Source: Ignavibacteriales bacterium
Lineage (GTDB): Bacteria; Bacteroidota; Ignavibacteria; T3Sed10-11
Assembly: GCA_003568415.1 (NCBI GenBank)
Contig: PWXV01000307.1
Coordinates: 1-40,494, forward strand
Length of the DNA: 40,494 bases
Direction: 5' to 3'
Part shown: positions 8,339 to 17,800 of the stretch, piece after piece
Layout of the letters: each line of letters opens with the position of its first letter
How positions within the stretch are numbered: the stretch's first letter is position 1
Translations under genes and position numbers: made by a program
The notes under the pieces: generated by a model
Databases searched by the model: none
Told to the model about the DNA's origin: nothing
What the model saw: only the letters and a program-made list of their open reading frames with translations

Positions 8339-9478
8339 ATGCTTAGACGATTAAAATCCATTTCATTAAAAGAATTCAGGCAGGTTAGCCGGGATAAGCG
8401 ATCGCTTGGCATTCTCATATTTATTCCCGCATTTATGCTTTTGATGTTCGGGTACGCGGTTGATTTCGATGTTGACGATATAACGCTTGCCGTTTTCGAT
8501 GAGGATAAGAGTTCATACAGCAGAGAATTTATAGATAAATTTGTTCATTCCGGATATTTTAACCTGACACACTATCTTGATTCCCCCTATGAAATTGATC
8601 GTTTGCTTGACCGTGAAATAGTACGTGTTGCCATCGTTATACCGCACGATTTTTCTGACAGGATTATCGCAGCAGAAGATGTTCCGGTACAGGTATTAAT
8701 TGATGGCGCTAACGCGAGTGCGGCTGCTACGGTGATGGGGTATGTTAATACTATCGTTCAGGATTATTCGATGGATATCCTAAGCAGAACCTTACTCGCG
8801 GATACGGGTGTGGCATTTGTCCAGCCAATCGAATATCATCCCCGCATCTGGTATAATCCCGAATTACGCAGTCCGGTTTTCCTTATTCCCGGATTGATTG
8901 CTTTTATATTAATGGTGACTTCTGCGGTGGCAACCTCATTGTCCATAGTTCGTGAAAAAGAACTCGGAACGATGGAACAACTGGCCGTTTCATCTATTCA
9001 TCCCGTTGAATTGATAATCGGGAAAATTATGCCGTATGTAGTCACATCGCTTCTATCAACAATATTAATACTGATTGGCGGATATGTGCTGTTCGGTGTC
9101 GGTATTGCAGGCAGTTATTTATTATTGGCTCTACTGATTGTAGTGTTTCTCTTTGTTGCGCTTGGTTGGGGGTTGGTAATTTCGGTAACATCGGATACAC
9201 AGCAGGTGGCATTTATGAAGGCGCTTACGACGACAATGTTGCCCACATTTATATTATCCGGGTTTGTATTTCCAATCAATAATATGCCTTCGGTAATTCA
9301 GGCGGTTACCTACATAGTTCCCGCCCGATATTTTCTTGAAGCATTACGTGCAATAATGATAAAAGGAGTTGGAATCGCAGGATTTTGGGAGCAAATAGTC
9401 GCACTCTTTATTTTCGGTTTACTATTAGTGCTTGTTAGTTCGCGACGTATGCTTAAAGAAGGATACGTATCTGCATGA
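8339..9478 (+). CDS. ABC-2 type exporter permease (YbhS-like)
   Basis: A 379-residue inner-membrane subunit with the ABC2_membrane_3 layout: one N-terminal helix (about 20-40), a large periplasmic domain (about 45-170) and five helices in the C-terminal half. The conserved cytoplasmic segment SIVREKELGTMEQLAVS and the motif RIWYNPELRSPVFLIPG are typical of the YbhS/YbhR and YhhJ families. GGAAAG precedes the ATG by 7 nt. Its last four bases (ATGA) overlap the start of the next permease, so the two are translationally coupled and probably form a heterodimer. Confidence 0.93.
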   Translation: MLRRLKSISLKEFRQVSRDKRSLGILIFIPAFMLLMFGYAVDFDVDDITLAVFDEDKSSYSREFIDKFVHSGYFNLTHYLDSPYEIDRLLDREIVRVAIVIPHDFSDRIIAAEDVPVQVLIDGANASAAATVMGYVNTIVQDYSMDILSRTLLADTGVAFVQPIEYHPRIWYNPELRSPVFLIPGLIAFILMVTSAVATSLSIVREKELGTMEQLAVSSIHPVELIIGKIMPYVVTSLLSTILILIGGYVLFGVGIAGSYLLLALLIVVFLFVALGWGLVISVTSDTQQVAFMKALTTTMLPTFILSGFVFPINNMPSVIQAVTYIVPARYFLEALRAIMIKGVGIAGFWEQIVALFIFGLLLVLVSSRRMLKEGYVSA

Positions 9479-10602
9479 AAACAATACTACATCTATTAAA
9501 GAAAGAATTTTCGCAATTTAAACGTGACAGAAGTATGATTGCTATCGTTGTCCTGGCACCGATGTTCCAGTTAATCATACTTGGTTACGCGGCAAATATG
9601 GATGTCAGGAATATTCCGATGGTTGTTGTGGATTATGATCACAGTCATCATAGTCGTGAACTTGTCGAACGGTTTGTCAATTCCGGTTATTATTCAATCG
9701 CAAACTATGTCGATTCGATTGGCGAAATTGACGTTTACCTCGACCGGGGAGATGCGGCAGTTGCCTTAGTGATACCGAAAAACTTTAGCAATGACATCTA
9801 TGCTGAAAAGCAGCCGCAGATTCAACTCATTGTAGACGGCACGGAGACAAATACCGCAACAACAGGCATGAACTATGCAGCAATGATCATCTCCCGCTAT
9901 TCACAAAATATTATGGTCGATCGGGAAGAGTTCTCACCGATTACCCGGCCTGTATCGCGTATCATTCCCGAAATTCGTATTTGGTATAATCCCGATCTCG
10001 CAAGCCGTAATTTTATGATTCCCGGTATCGTAGGAATGTTGTTAATGGTCATCACTATCAATTTAACATCATTATCTATTGTCAAAGAGAAAGAGATTGG
10101 TACGTATGAACAACTTGTTGTAACACCGATCAAACCATATCAACTGCTCGCAGGAAAAACGATCCCGTTTGTGATAATCGGTATGGTAGATGTTGTTCTA
10201 GTGATGTCCGTCGTGTTTTTGCTGTTCGGAATTCCGGTCAAGGGAAGTCTTATACTCTTATTCTTTTTGAGTTTGATATTTTTATTGACAACATTGGGAT
10301 TGGGTTTGTTTGTATCAACGATATCGCGCACGCAGCAACAGGCGATGATGACCTCTGTGTTTTTTGTGATGCTGCCTATGTTTTATCTTTCCGGATTTGT
10401 TTTTCCCATCGAAAATATGCCGGGAATTTTACAAAAATTTTCTTATCTCTTGCCTCTGCGCTATTTCTTTGAGATATTACGAGGAATATTCCAAAAGGGT
10501 ATCGGTCTTGCCGATTTATGGGATCAGGCATTATTATTGTCTCTCTTCGGTGTAGCGATATTTACAATGAGTGCAATGCGGTTCAGTAAGAGGGTTGATT
10601 AA
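9475..10602 (+). CDS. ABC-2 type exporter permease (YbhR-like)
   Basis: This 375-residue paralog of the preceding permease has the same plan: an N-terminal helix, a periplasmic domain to about residue 175 and five C-terminal helices. Conserved blocks are RIWYNPDLASRNFMIPG and SIVKEKEIGTYEQLVVTPIKP, with LSGFVFPIENMP shared by both permeases. It is the last membrane component of the exporter. The substrate is not readable; YbhFSR-type pumps are associated with cation or drug export, so drugs, lipids or small toxic compounds are possible. Confidence 0.93.
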   Translation: MKTILHLLKKEFSQFKRDRSMIAIVVLAPMFQLIILGYAANMDVRNIPMVVVDYDHSHHSRELVERFVNSGYYSIANYVDSIGEIDVYLDRGDAAVALVIPKNFSNDIYAEKQPQIQLIVDGTETNTATTGMNYAAMIISRYSQNIMVDREEFSPITRPVSRIIPEIRIWYNPDLASRNFMIPGIVGMLLMVITINLTSLSIVKEKEIGTYEQLVVTPIKPYQLLAGKTIPFVIIGMVDVVLVMSVVFLLFGIPVKGSLILLFFLSLIFLLTTLGLGLFVSTISRTQQQAMMTSVFFVMLPMFYLSGFVFPIENMPGILQKFSYLLPLRYFFEILRGIFQKGIGLADLWDQALLLSLFGVAIFTMSAMRFSKRVD

Positions 10603-10666
10603 AATAAAATGAAATCTCATTTTCGTATAAATGGTAAAATTAGTTTTCAGTGTTTGGAGAATCACA

Positions 10667-11254
10667 ATGAAAATAATCATAGTTCTAAGTATACTCATCA
10701 TTATCAGTATTCCCGTTAAATCGCAACAGGAAACGCTGATTAGCGGTCCGATTGAAAGCGGGGTATTCGGCGGTACGGTTGTGAAAATGACTCACTTTGG
10801 TGCATCGACCGGTGTTCTCGTTGGTGGGAGAGGTGGATGGATAATCAACCGTACGTTTACTATCGGCGGTGGAGGATATGGTTTGGTAAACAATGTGCGT
10901 GCGAAAACAGAGGGGCCCGATGGTGAACGGTATTTCAATATGGGATATGGTGGCCTTGAACTTGAATATATACATAACTACGATAAACTGCTCCACTATT
11001 CTTTTTATACATTGATCGGTGCGGGAGGTGTAAATTACCGGGATCAGGAACATCATGACAATTCTATTAATTGGGGACGGGTATTCTTCGTCCTCGAACC
11101 TGGTGCAAATATCGAATTGAATGTGACCGAGTTTTTCAGGTTTAGTTTTGGCATCAGCTATCTGTTTGTCAATGGACTCGATAGTAGAATTATGACCGAT
11201 GAAGATTTACGCGGATTTACCGGTGTTTTGACTTTTCGGTTCGGCAAGTTTTAA
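10667..11254 (+). CDS. Small outer-membrane beta-barrel-like protein of unknown function
   Basis: A 195-residue exported protein. The ATG at 10667 is chosen because GGAG lies 7 nt upstream and a clear signal peptide follows (MKIIIVLSILIIISIPVKSQ); an in-frame ATG 36 bases earlier would put charged and aromatic residues before it. The mature part has alternating hydrophobic/polar strands, glycine-rich turns (GGGGYGLVNN) and a C-terminal strand ending in TFRFGKF, as in 8-stranded barrels. It follows the permease by 64 bp on the same strand and may belong to the export operon. No specific family was recognised. Confidence 0.7.
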   Translation: MKIIIVLSILIIISIPVKSQQETLISGPIESGVFGGTVVKMTHFGASTGVLVGGRGGWIINRTFTIGGGGYGLVNNVRAKTEGPDGERYFNMGYGGLELEYIHNYDKLLHYSFYTLIGAGGVNYRDQEHHDNSINWGRVFFVLEPGANIELNVTEFFRFSFGISYLFVNGLDSRIMTDEDLRGFTGVLTFRFGKF

Positions 11255-11394
11255 TGAGCAAACCCATTGCAGATGCAAGTACTGATTGTTTTCATGTTGG
11301 TTTTATTGATTATTTGCATAATTCTCTCTATACTATATCCTGTTAGTACCATAACTCATAAACAATATCCCAACCACCAAAAGCGGAAATTAAA

Positions 11395-12660
11395 GTGAAT
11401 ATAAATCCCGGTTTACAGTCCATTCCCAGCAAAGTACAACTCGAGCAAATCGACATCAGAAGCCTCGGAAAAGAGAAAATTCGAGAATTATACCGGGCGG
11501 GGAAAATTCCTACACCGGAAGCGATTCTTGAGGAGATAGTAACGCGGGCAGCGAAAGAAGGATTCAGGTTTATACATTTTGAGCCGATGGAAAATATGTT
11601 GCATATTCGCTACGGTAATTATGATTTTTTAAAGGATGTCGTCTCACTTCCGGTTAATCTGACCGAAAATATTGCAGGCATTATTAAAATCAAAGCAGGT
11701 ATAAACGCATTTGAAAAGCGAAAGCCGCAACGAGGAAAATATACGCTCAATATCGGTCCGATGCAATTTAGTCTGGCGGTAAATCTGATTGCAGTCAATG
11801 CAGGTGAACGTATAACAATAGACATGCTGAATAAAAATGCAGAACTCCCTGCATTACAAGAACTCGGACTGCAGGATACTAATCTCGAGCAATATAAGAA
11901 CTTGATATCCCGAAGAAACGGCCTGATACTTGTAACCGGTTCAAAAGATTCAGGTAAAAGCACTACCGTGTACGCCTCTTTGAAACATCTGAAATCAAAA
12001 GAGAATAATATTGTCACCGTCGAAGACAGACAGGAATATCAATTGAATTTTGCGACACAAATTATTGTAACTCCTGAGGTAGGGTTGACCCGGGAAGAAG
12101 CACTCAAAGCATTGCTCCAACAAAACCCGAATGTTGCCCTTATAAGTGAGATAGATGATAATGAAACCGTTTCTAATGCAATTGAGGCGGTATTACGGGG
12201 TAGTCTTGTTTTCAGCACGATGATTTCCCGGGATGCAATTTCTGCCATTCCCCGATTACTGGGATTGGATATCTCTCCATATCAGCTATCGACCGGATTA
12301 ATCGGCGTAGCACACCAGACATTCGTAAGAAAATTATGTGACAGTTGTAAAGAATCGTATACACCGGATCCGGCTGAGCGTGAGATTTTAGGAAATACTG
12401 GCGAAAGTGATGTGCAGCTTTTCCGGGCAAAAGGGTGTGAACACTGTCACGGATCGGGTTATTCGGGAAGAACCGCTGTATTTGAGATACTTACGATAAA
12501 CGACGAATTACTCGATGCAATTTTTCAGCATGCTTCATTCTCATCGATTAAAGACATTGCTCGAAAACACGGCTATGTCGATATCCGTGATGATATCGTT
12601 AATAAAGTTAAATCCGGTATTACATCCGTGGAAGAGTTAATTCGACTTGTCGGAAATTAA
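11395..12660 (+). CDS. Orphan GspE/PilB-like secretion ATPase with degenerate motifs
   Basis: A 421-residue type II/IV secretion-family ATPase starting at GTG. Walker A is TGSKDSGKST (181-190), the Asp box TVEDRQEY (208-215) resembles TVEDPVEY, and the Walker B region ALISEIDDNET keeps Glu252. A tetracysteine zinc module (C315xxC318, C348xxC351, then GSGYSGR) is intact. However, the Arg of the usual GEIRD is Asp, and the His box STLHTNDA reads STMISRDA with no histidine. It is shorter than typical GspE/PilB (500-570), with a reduced N-terminal region. No pilus, pseudopilin or GspF gene lies nearby. It may be a regulatory or partner ATPase rather than the main motor; this is inference. Confidence 0.85.
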   Translation: MNINPGLQSIPSKVQLEQIDIRSLGKEKIRELYRAGKIPTPEAILEEIVTRAAKEGFRFIHFEPMENMLHIRYGNYDFLKDVVSLPVNLTENIAGIIKIKAGINAFEKRKPQRGKYTLNIGPMQFSLAVNLIAVNAGERITIDMLNKNAELPALQELGLQDTNLEQYKNLISRRNGLILVTGSKDSGKSTTVYASLKHLKSKENNIVTVEDRQEYQLNFATQIIVTPEVGLTREEALKALLQQNPNVALISEIDDNETVSNAIEAVLRGSLVFSTMISRDAISAIPRLLGLDISPYQLSTGLIGVAHQTFVRKLCDSCKESYTPDPAEREILGNTGESDVQLFRAKGCEHCHGSGYSGRTAVFEILTINDELLDAIFQHASFSSIKDIARKHGYVDIRDDIVNKVKSGITSVEELIRLVGN

Positions 12661-12759
12661 CAGCAGATATCGGTAAAATGTGTCCTTGCCGAATTTATAC
12701 TCATTTGTTACATTAAAAAGAAATACATTAGTAATAAGAATAATGAAGCAGGTTGCTAT

Positions 12760-13902
12760 ATGACGAATCTACACAAAATCCACCAACTCGGACAAAGTAT
12801 TTGGCTAGATAATATAAGCCGTGGAATGTTACAAAAAGGTGAACTTAAACAAATGGTCGATCAGGGTTTACTCGGTGTTACATCGAATCCATCTATTTTT
12901 GAAAAATCGATAAGCGGCAGCAATGATTATGATGAGCAAATCCGCACCCTCGTTGAAGTGAACCCGACAATTGATGCCGGCGATATTATACAGGAACTAA
13001 TAATTGAAGATATCCGGAATGCGTGTGATGTCCTGAAACCGGTTTATGATAAAACGGGCGGCGGTGATGGTTTTGTAAGTATTGAGGTCACGCCTCGCAA
13101 AGCACACGATACAGAAGCCACAATCGAAGAAGTGCGGCTTTTATGGGACAGAATCGAACGTCCTAACTTGATGGTAAAAATTCCGGCAACCGATGAAGGC
13201 TTACCCGCTATCGAGCAAATGATATATGAGGGCCGAAACATAAACGTCACATTGATCTTTTCGGTTGAACGATATAAACAGGTCGCAGATGCATACATCT
13301 CAGGTATTGAGCGGAGAGTGAAAGAAGGCAAACCGGTGGATCACATCGCCTCGGTTGCGAGTGTATTCGTTAGCCGTATTGATACACTGGTCGATTCATT
13401 GCTCGAAAAAAAGATGGAAGAAGTCCCCGAGGAACTGGAAAAAGAACAATATAAAAATTTAATGGGGTTAGCTGCCGTAGCAAATACGAAACTTGTATAT
13501 CAGGCGTATAAAGAAAAATTTACCGATAAGCGATTTATACAGCTCACAACACAGAATGCACGGGTACAGCGACCGCTATGGGGTAGTACAAGTACTAAAA
13601 ATCCTGCCTATGATGATTTAAAATATGTAACCTCGTTGATCGGTCCTGATACCGTGAACACTGTTCCGCCGAATACATATGAGGCAATTCTCGAAAAAGC
13701 GAAACCCGAAAAAACAATTGAGCAGGATGTTGACCGGGCCCGGGAACAAATCGAAGAGCTTGAAAAGGCGGGTATCGATATGGACTGGGTTATGAAGAAG
13801 CTTGAAAACGATGGTGTCGCTGCATTCGAGAAATCATTTGACGGCTTATATCAGAAACTCGAGGAGAAAAAGAAAGAGTTTACTGCCTCATCTGTCAAGT
13901 AA
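12760..13902 (+). CDS. tal: Transaldolase
   Basis: This 380-residue cytosolic enzyme moves a dihydroxyacetone unit between sugar phosphates (sedoheptulose-7-P plus glyceraldehyde-3-P to erythrose-4-P plus fructose-6-P) in the non-oxidative pentose phosphate pathway. Family motifs are GVTSNPSIFEKSI (39-51) and MVKIPATDEGL, with the Schiff-base lysine at K140. The length fits the long bacterial type (about 370) and not the short TalC/fructose-6-P aldolase type (about 220). The ATG at 12760 has a weak AGCAGG about 10 nt upstream. The aldo/keto reductase gene starts 2 nt after its stop, so the two are co-transcribed. Confidence 0.95.
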   Translation: MTNLHKIHQLGQSIWLDNISRGMLQKGELKQMVDQGLLGVTSNPSIFEKSISGSNDYDEQIRTLVEVNPTIDAGDIIQELIIEDIRNACDVLKPVYDKTGGGDGFVSIEVTPRKAHDTEATIEEVRLLWDRIERPNLMVKIPATDEGLPAIEQMIYEGRNINVTLIFSVERYKQVADAYISGIERRVKEGKPVDHIASVASVFVSRIDTLVDSLLEKKMEEVPEELEKEQYKNLMGLAAVANTKLVYQAYKEKFTDKRFIQLTTQNARVQRPLWGSTSTKNPAYDDLKYVTSLIGPDTVNTVPPNTYEAILEKAKPEKTIEQDVDRAREQIEELEKAGIDMDWVMKKLENDGVAAFEKSFDGLYQKLEEKKKEFTASSVK

Positions 13903-13904
13903 AT

Positions 13905-14726
13905 ATGAATATCAATTCCACGATTACACTTAATAACGGTGTGGAAATACCGCGGCTGGGGCTTGGTGTGTTTAAATCCACCCCGGGCCCGGAAACCGAA
14001 CAAGCGGTTATCTATGCACTCGATGCCGGTTACCGGCATATCGATACCGCACAAATTTACCGCAATGAGAAGGATGTCGGTGAAGCAATTAGAAAAAGTG
14101 AAGTTCAGCGGGATGATATTTTTGTAACCACCAAAATATGGAACAATAATCAGGGATATGATAAAACGCTCCGGACGTTTGATGAGAGTCTCGGGGTGAT
14201 GGGGTTTGAGTATATTGATCTGTTATTAATTCACTGGCCGCTTGAGGAATTGCGAAAGGATACGTGGAAGGCGCTCGAAGAGTTATATAAAAATAAAAAA
14301 TGCCGTGCCATCGGAGTGAGTAATTATACCATCAGGCATTTGCAGGAGATGGATGACTATGCAGAAATTATGCCGGCAGTGAATCAGGTGGAATTTCATC
14401 CCTATCTTTACCAAAAAGATTTACTGGAATATTGTTTACAAAAGAATATCTTGATAGAAGCATATACGCCCTTAACCCGTGGTGAGAAACTGAAAGATGA
14501 AAATCTTCTCGCTATTACAAAACACTACGAAAAAACTCCCGCACAAATTCTTATACGATGGTGTTTGCAGCACGATCTCGTTACGCTCCCTAAATCGGTT
14601 CACCGGGATCGGATCATTGAGAATGCCGATGTGTTTGATTTCTCGATCTCGGATACCGATATGAAAATGTTAGATTCCTTCCACGAAAATTTTCGGGTTG
14701 CCTGGGATCCCTCGGATGTGCCGTAA
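13905..14726 (+). CDS. Aldo/keto reductase
   Basis: A 273-residue NADPH-dependent carbonyl reductase of the AKR superfamily (AKR5-like, similar to 2,5-diketo-gluconate reductases). The catalytic tetrad is present: D47 (HIDTA), Y52 (QIYRNE), K77 (TTKIW) and H110 (LLIHWP). Later motifs are IGVSNY, NQVEFHPYLYQ and LPKSVHRDRIIENADVFDF. It reduces aldehydes or ketones, with no clear substrate from sequence. It begins 2 nt after the transaldolase stop, so it may clear sugar-derived carbonyls; that link rests only on the operon. Confidence 0.94.
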   Translation: MNINSTITLNNGVEIPRLGLGVFKSTPGPETEQAVIYALDAGYRHIDTAQIYRNEKDVGEAIRKSEVQRDDIFVTTKIWNNNQGYDKTLRTFDESLGVMGFEYIDLLLIHWPLEELRKDTWKALEELYKNKKCRAIGVSNYTIRHLQEMDDYAEIMPAVNQVEFHPYLYQKDLLEYCLQKNILIEAYTPLTRGEKLKDENLLAITKHYEKTPAQILIRWCLQHDLVTLPKSVHRDRIIENADVFDFSISDTDMKMLDSFHENFRVAWDPSDVP

Positions 14727-14762
14727 AGTAATTGCCGTATCGGGAAAAATTTCTTACTTTAC
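14723..14762 (+). terminator. Weak stem-loop after the aldo/keto reductase
   Basis: GTAAAGTAA (14723-14731, overlapping the stop codon) pairs with TTACTTTAC (14754-14762) around a 22-nt loop. The stem is AT-rich and has no good T run after it, so it may be an inefficient terminator or simply a chance repeat before tamB. Confidence 0.3.
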
Positions 14763-14811
14763 AATAAACAGAACAGGAGCACTTTTTACCGGATAATTGT
14801 TTTATCAGTAT

Positions 14812-17800
14812 ATGCGTAAAATATTGAAAATAGTGGGGTGGGTTAGTGCAGCCGTACTTATATTGGTGCTCCTCACCGTTATAGCCCTTCAGACAGCTTT
14901 CGTTCAAAATAGTATCGCTCAGAGAGCGGTGACTGAATTGTCGGATCGCCTTGATACAAAAGTGAGTGTGGAGCAGGTCCGCATACGTATACCGCGATCC
15001 GTTCAGATCAGCGGGTTCTATATCGAGGACCAGCAACAGGATACACTCTGGTATAGCGAAACCCTCACCGTCGAGCTTGATATGTTTGGTTTACTCCGGA
15101 ACAAGCTGAACGTTCATTCTATCCTGCTCGAAAATGTTACGGCAAACATACATCGTGCCGATCCGGATGAACACTATAATTTTGATTTTATTGCAACTGC
15201 GTTTTCCGGGGAAGATAGGTATAATCAACAATCCGTAAATTCCGAAAATAAACCAGACAGTCCGATGGCGATCTCCGTCGGTACTATAACATTAAGTAAT
15301 ATACGCGCTCACTATAATGATGAAACCGGAGGCGATGAAGCGCAGATTACACTCGGTGAATTGCTGTTATCGTTCGATGAGATAGATATAGAGAATTCCC
15401 GATTTAGTGTCTCCCGTTTTAAGTTGGATGATATAACGGCACGCGTTACACAGTCGAAAGAACAGGAACCGGTTGAAAAAGAACCAGGTGAACCTGCAGA
15501 CGTGACAATAGATGCAGAACATATCGATTTTTCATTTATCGATATCGAGTATGCCAATACCGTAACGGGAGATCTGATACAATTTGATCTGCCATCCCTT
15601 GCCGTACGGGATGTGTCGTATTCAACTATCGATGATATTGCAGAAGTATCATCGGTACGCCTTGATAGAACCCGCCTCAACTTTAAAACTTCCAGCGGTG
15701 ATAATGACCGACCTGTGCAGGGAGGAATTGATTTTACCGATATCGGAATAAGCAATCTCTCACTGGACATCGATGATATCCGGTTTGCCGGAGAGACCGG
15801 TTCAGCAAAAGTAAATTTACTCACATTCCATGAACAGAGTGGTTTTACCTTAGAAAGATTCTCTGCAGATTTTTCTGTTGATGAGCAATCGGCTCTTATT
15901 AATGATCTGACAATTGCAACAGGATATTCAAATATCGGCGGTTCATTTACCGCTCGATATCCATCGCTTGATGTAGTTCGTGACGAGCCCGGGAGAGTTG
16001 ATGTAAACCTGTCGCTCGATGAATCGTTTATCGGATTCGGCGATATGGTGTTGATGCAACCGGAGTTAACCGAACAACTGCGACTTGAAAGAACCGATGG
16101 CGTTACCATTGCTGCTTCAATCGACGGACCGGTAAATGATCTTGCTGTTGGAAGAATTGAAGGAAGTATACTCGAATCAACACGCCTGAAATCCTATGGA
16201 CGTATCGTAGGTTTACCGGATGTAGAGAACGCGGTTTTTGATTTGACATTGGAAGAAATTACAACCGGTGCGGATGATATACATCGAATGGTTGCTGCCG
16301 ATCTTCTTCCGGAAAATATTGTCATTCCACCTTCGATAGGTTTGTCGGGAACATTCAATGGATCGATGCAGGAATTCAATACATTTATAGATTTGCAAAC
16401 GACGTTCGGTCAGCTTGTTGCTTCGATGGATATGGATATCCGCGAAGAATATGAACGTTACAGCGGAAGTGTTACTGTTAGCAGATTTGATATCGGTCGA
16501 ATACTCGATCAACCTGATCAGTTTGGAGAAGTATCGTTAACAGCATCGATCGATGGCAGCGGATTTGATGAGGAAACCATCGATGCGTATCTCGATGCGA
16601 GGATTGAGCATGCACATATTCAGGGATATGATTATAACGATATAGAAATTGACGGTCGTTTCCGAAACCGACATTTTACCGGCTATGCAGGTATGGATGA
16701 TCCAAATCTCACCTTCCGCTTTAACGGTGATGTTCAGTTCACAGACGATGATCCTGTGTTAGCGTTTGAATTCGATCTTAAGCATGCCGATCTGCATGCA
16801 CTGCATCTTGTAGAAGATGCATTTATCCTGCAAACAAAAATCGGCGCTGATTTAACAGGGCTATCAATTGAGTCGGTAGACGGCAGTGCGTATATTCGTG
16901 ACTTACAAATTATCCAGGAGCAACATCGATATTCAATCGATTCACTGGTGGTAACTGCGGCGACACAACCCGAACTTCACCAAATTACCGTGGAGTCCGA
17001 TTTTCTGTCCGCATCGTATGATGGTAATGTGAATCTCGCAGAATTGCCATCGGTCCTTTCCAATCATATCAATTATTATTTTGATCTGCATCATCTTGAA
17101 ACTGAGGAAGATGAACCGGACCGGTACTTTACGTTTAGTATAAATTTACATCAACCTGAATTATTATTCGATGTTGTGTTCCCCGGTCTCCATGATCTAT
17201 CGCCCGCTACGGTTGAAGGAAGCTACACAAGCACCAACAGAAATCTCAATCTGAGCGTGGATATTCCATCGGTTACTTATGAAGAATATATTGTCGATTC
17301 TTTACGTGTCCGTATCGAATCAAGCCGGAACGATATAGCATATGATGTCAGGACTGCTACCATTACTATACCTGCAATGAAGATTTATGCACCTGAGGTT
17401 TACGGGGCAATTCAGGAGAATATTATTTCTACGAATATTGCCATGCATGATTCTGAAATGGAAAAGGTATTTGCAGTTGGCAGTTCGTTTGAAAGTATGG
17501 ATACGGTTTACATTTTAAGTCTTATCCCCGGTGAGCTTATTATCAATTACGATCGCTGGAGCGTTCCCGAAGAGAATTATGTGCGATTTGGTACTGACAT
17601 ACTTTATGTGCATAATCTTCGTTTAGCACGGGATGATACTCATATTTTTGCACGAAGCCGTGACGAGGATACACCCGCCCCACCGGTCGAAATTACTATT
17701 AGTGATTTTAATATTGCTGATATTGCCCGAATGGTAGGTGGCGATACGGAAGGAGGTCCGGAGCAAATATCAATGGATTTCGCCGGGCTGTTAAATGGCA

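Noticed and set aside
10651-10668. GTGT-N8-TCAC before the small barrel gene, a near match to the activator palindrome
   Set aside because: It misses the palindrome, overlaps the ribosome-binding site and has no -24/-12 promoter nearby.
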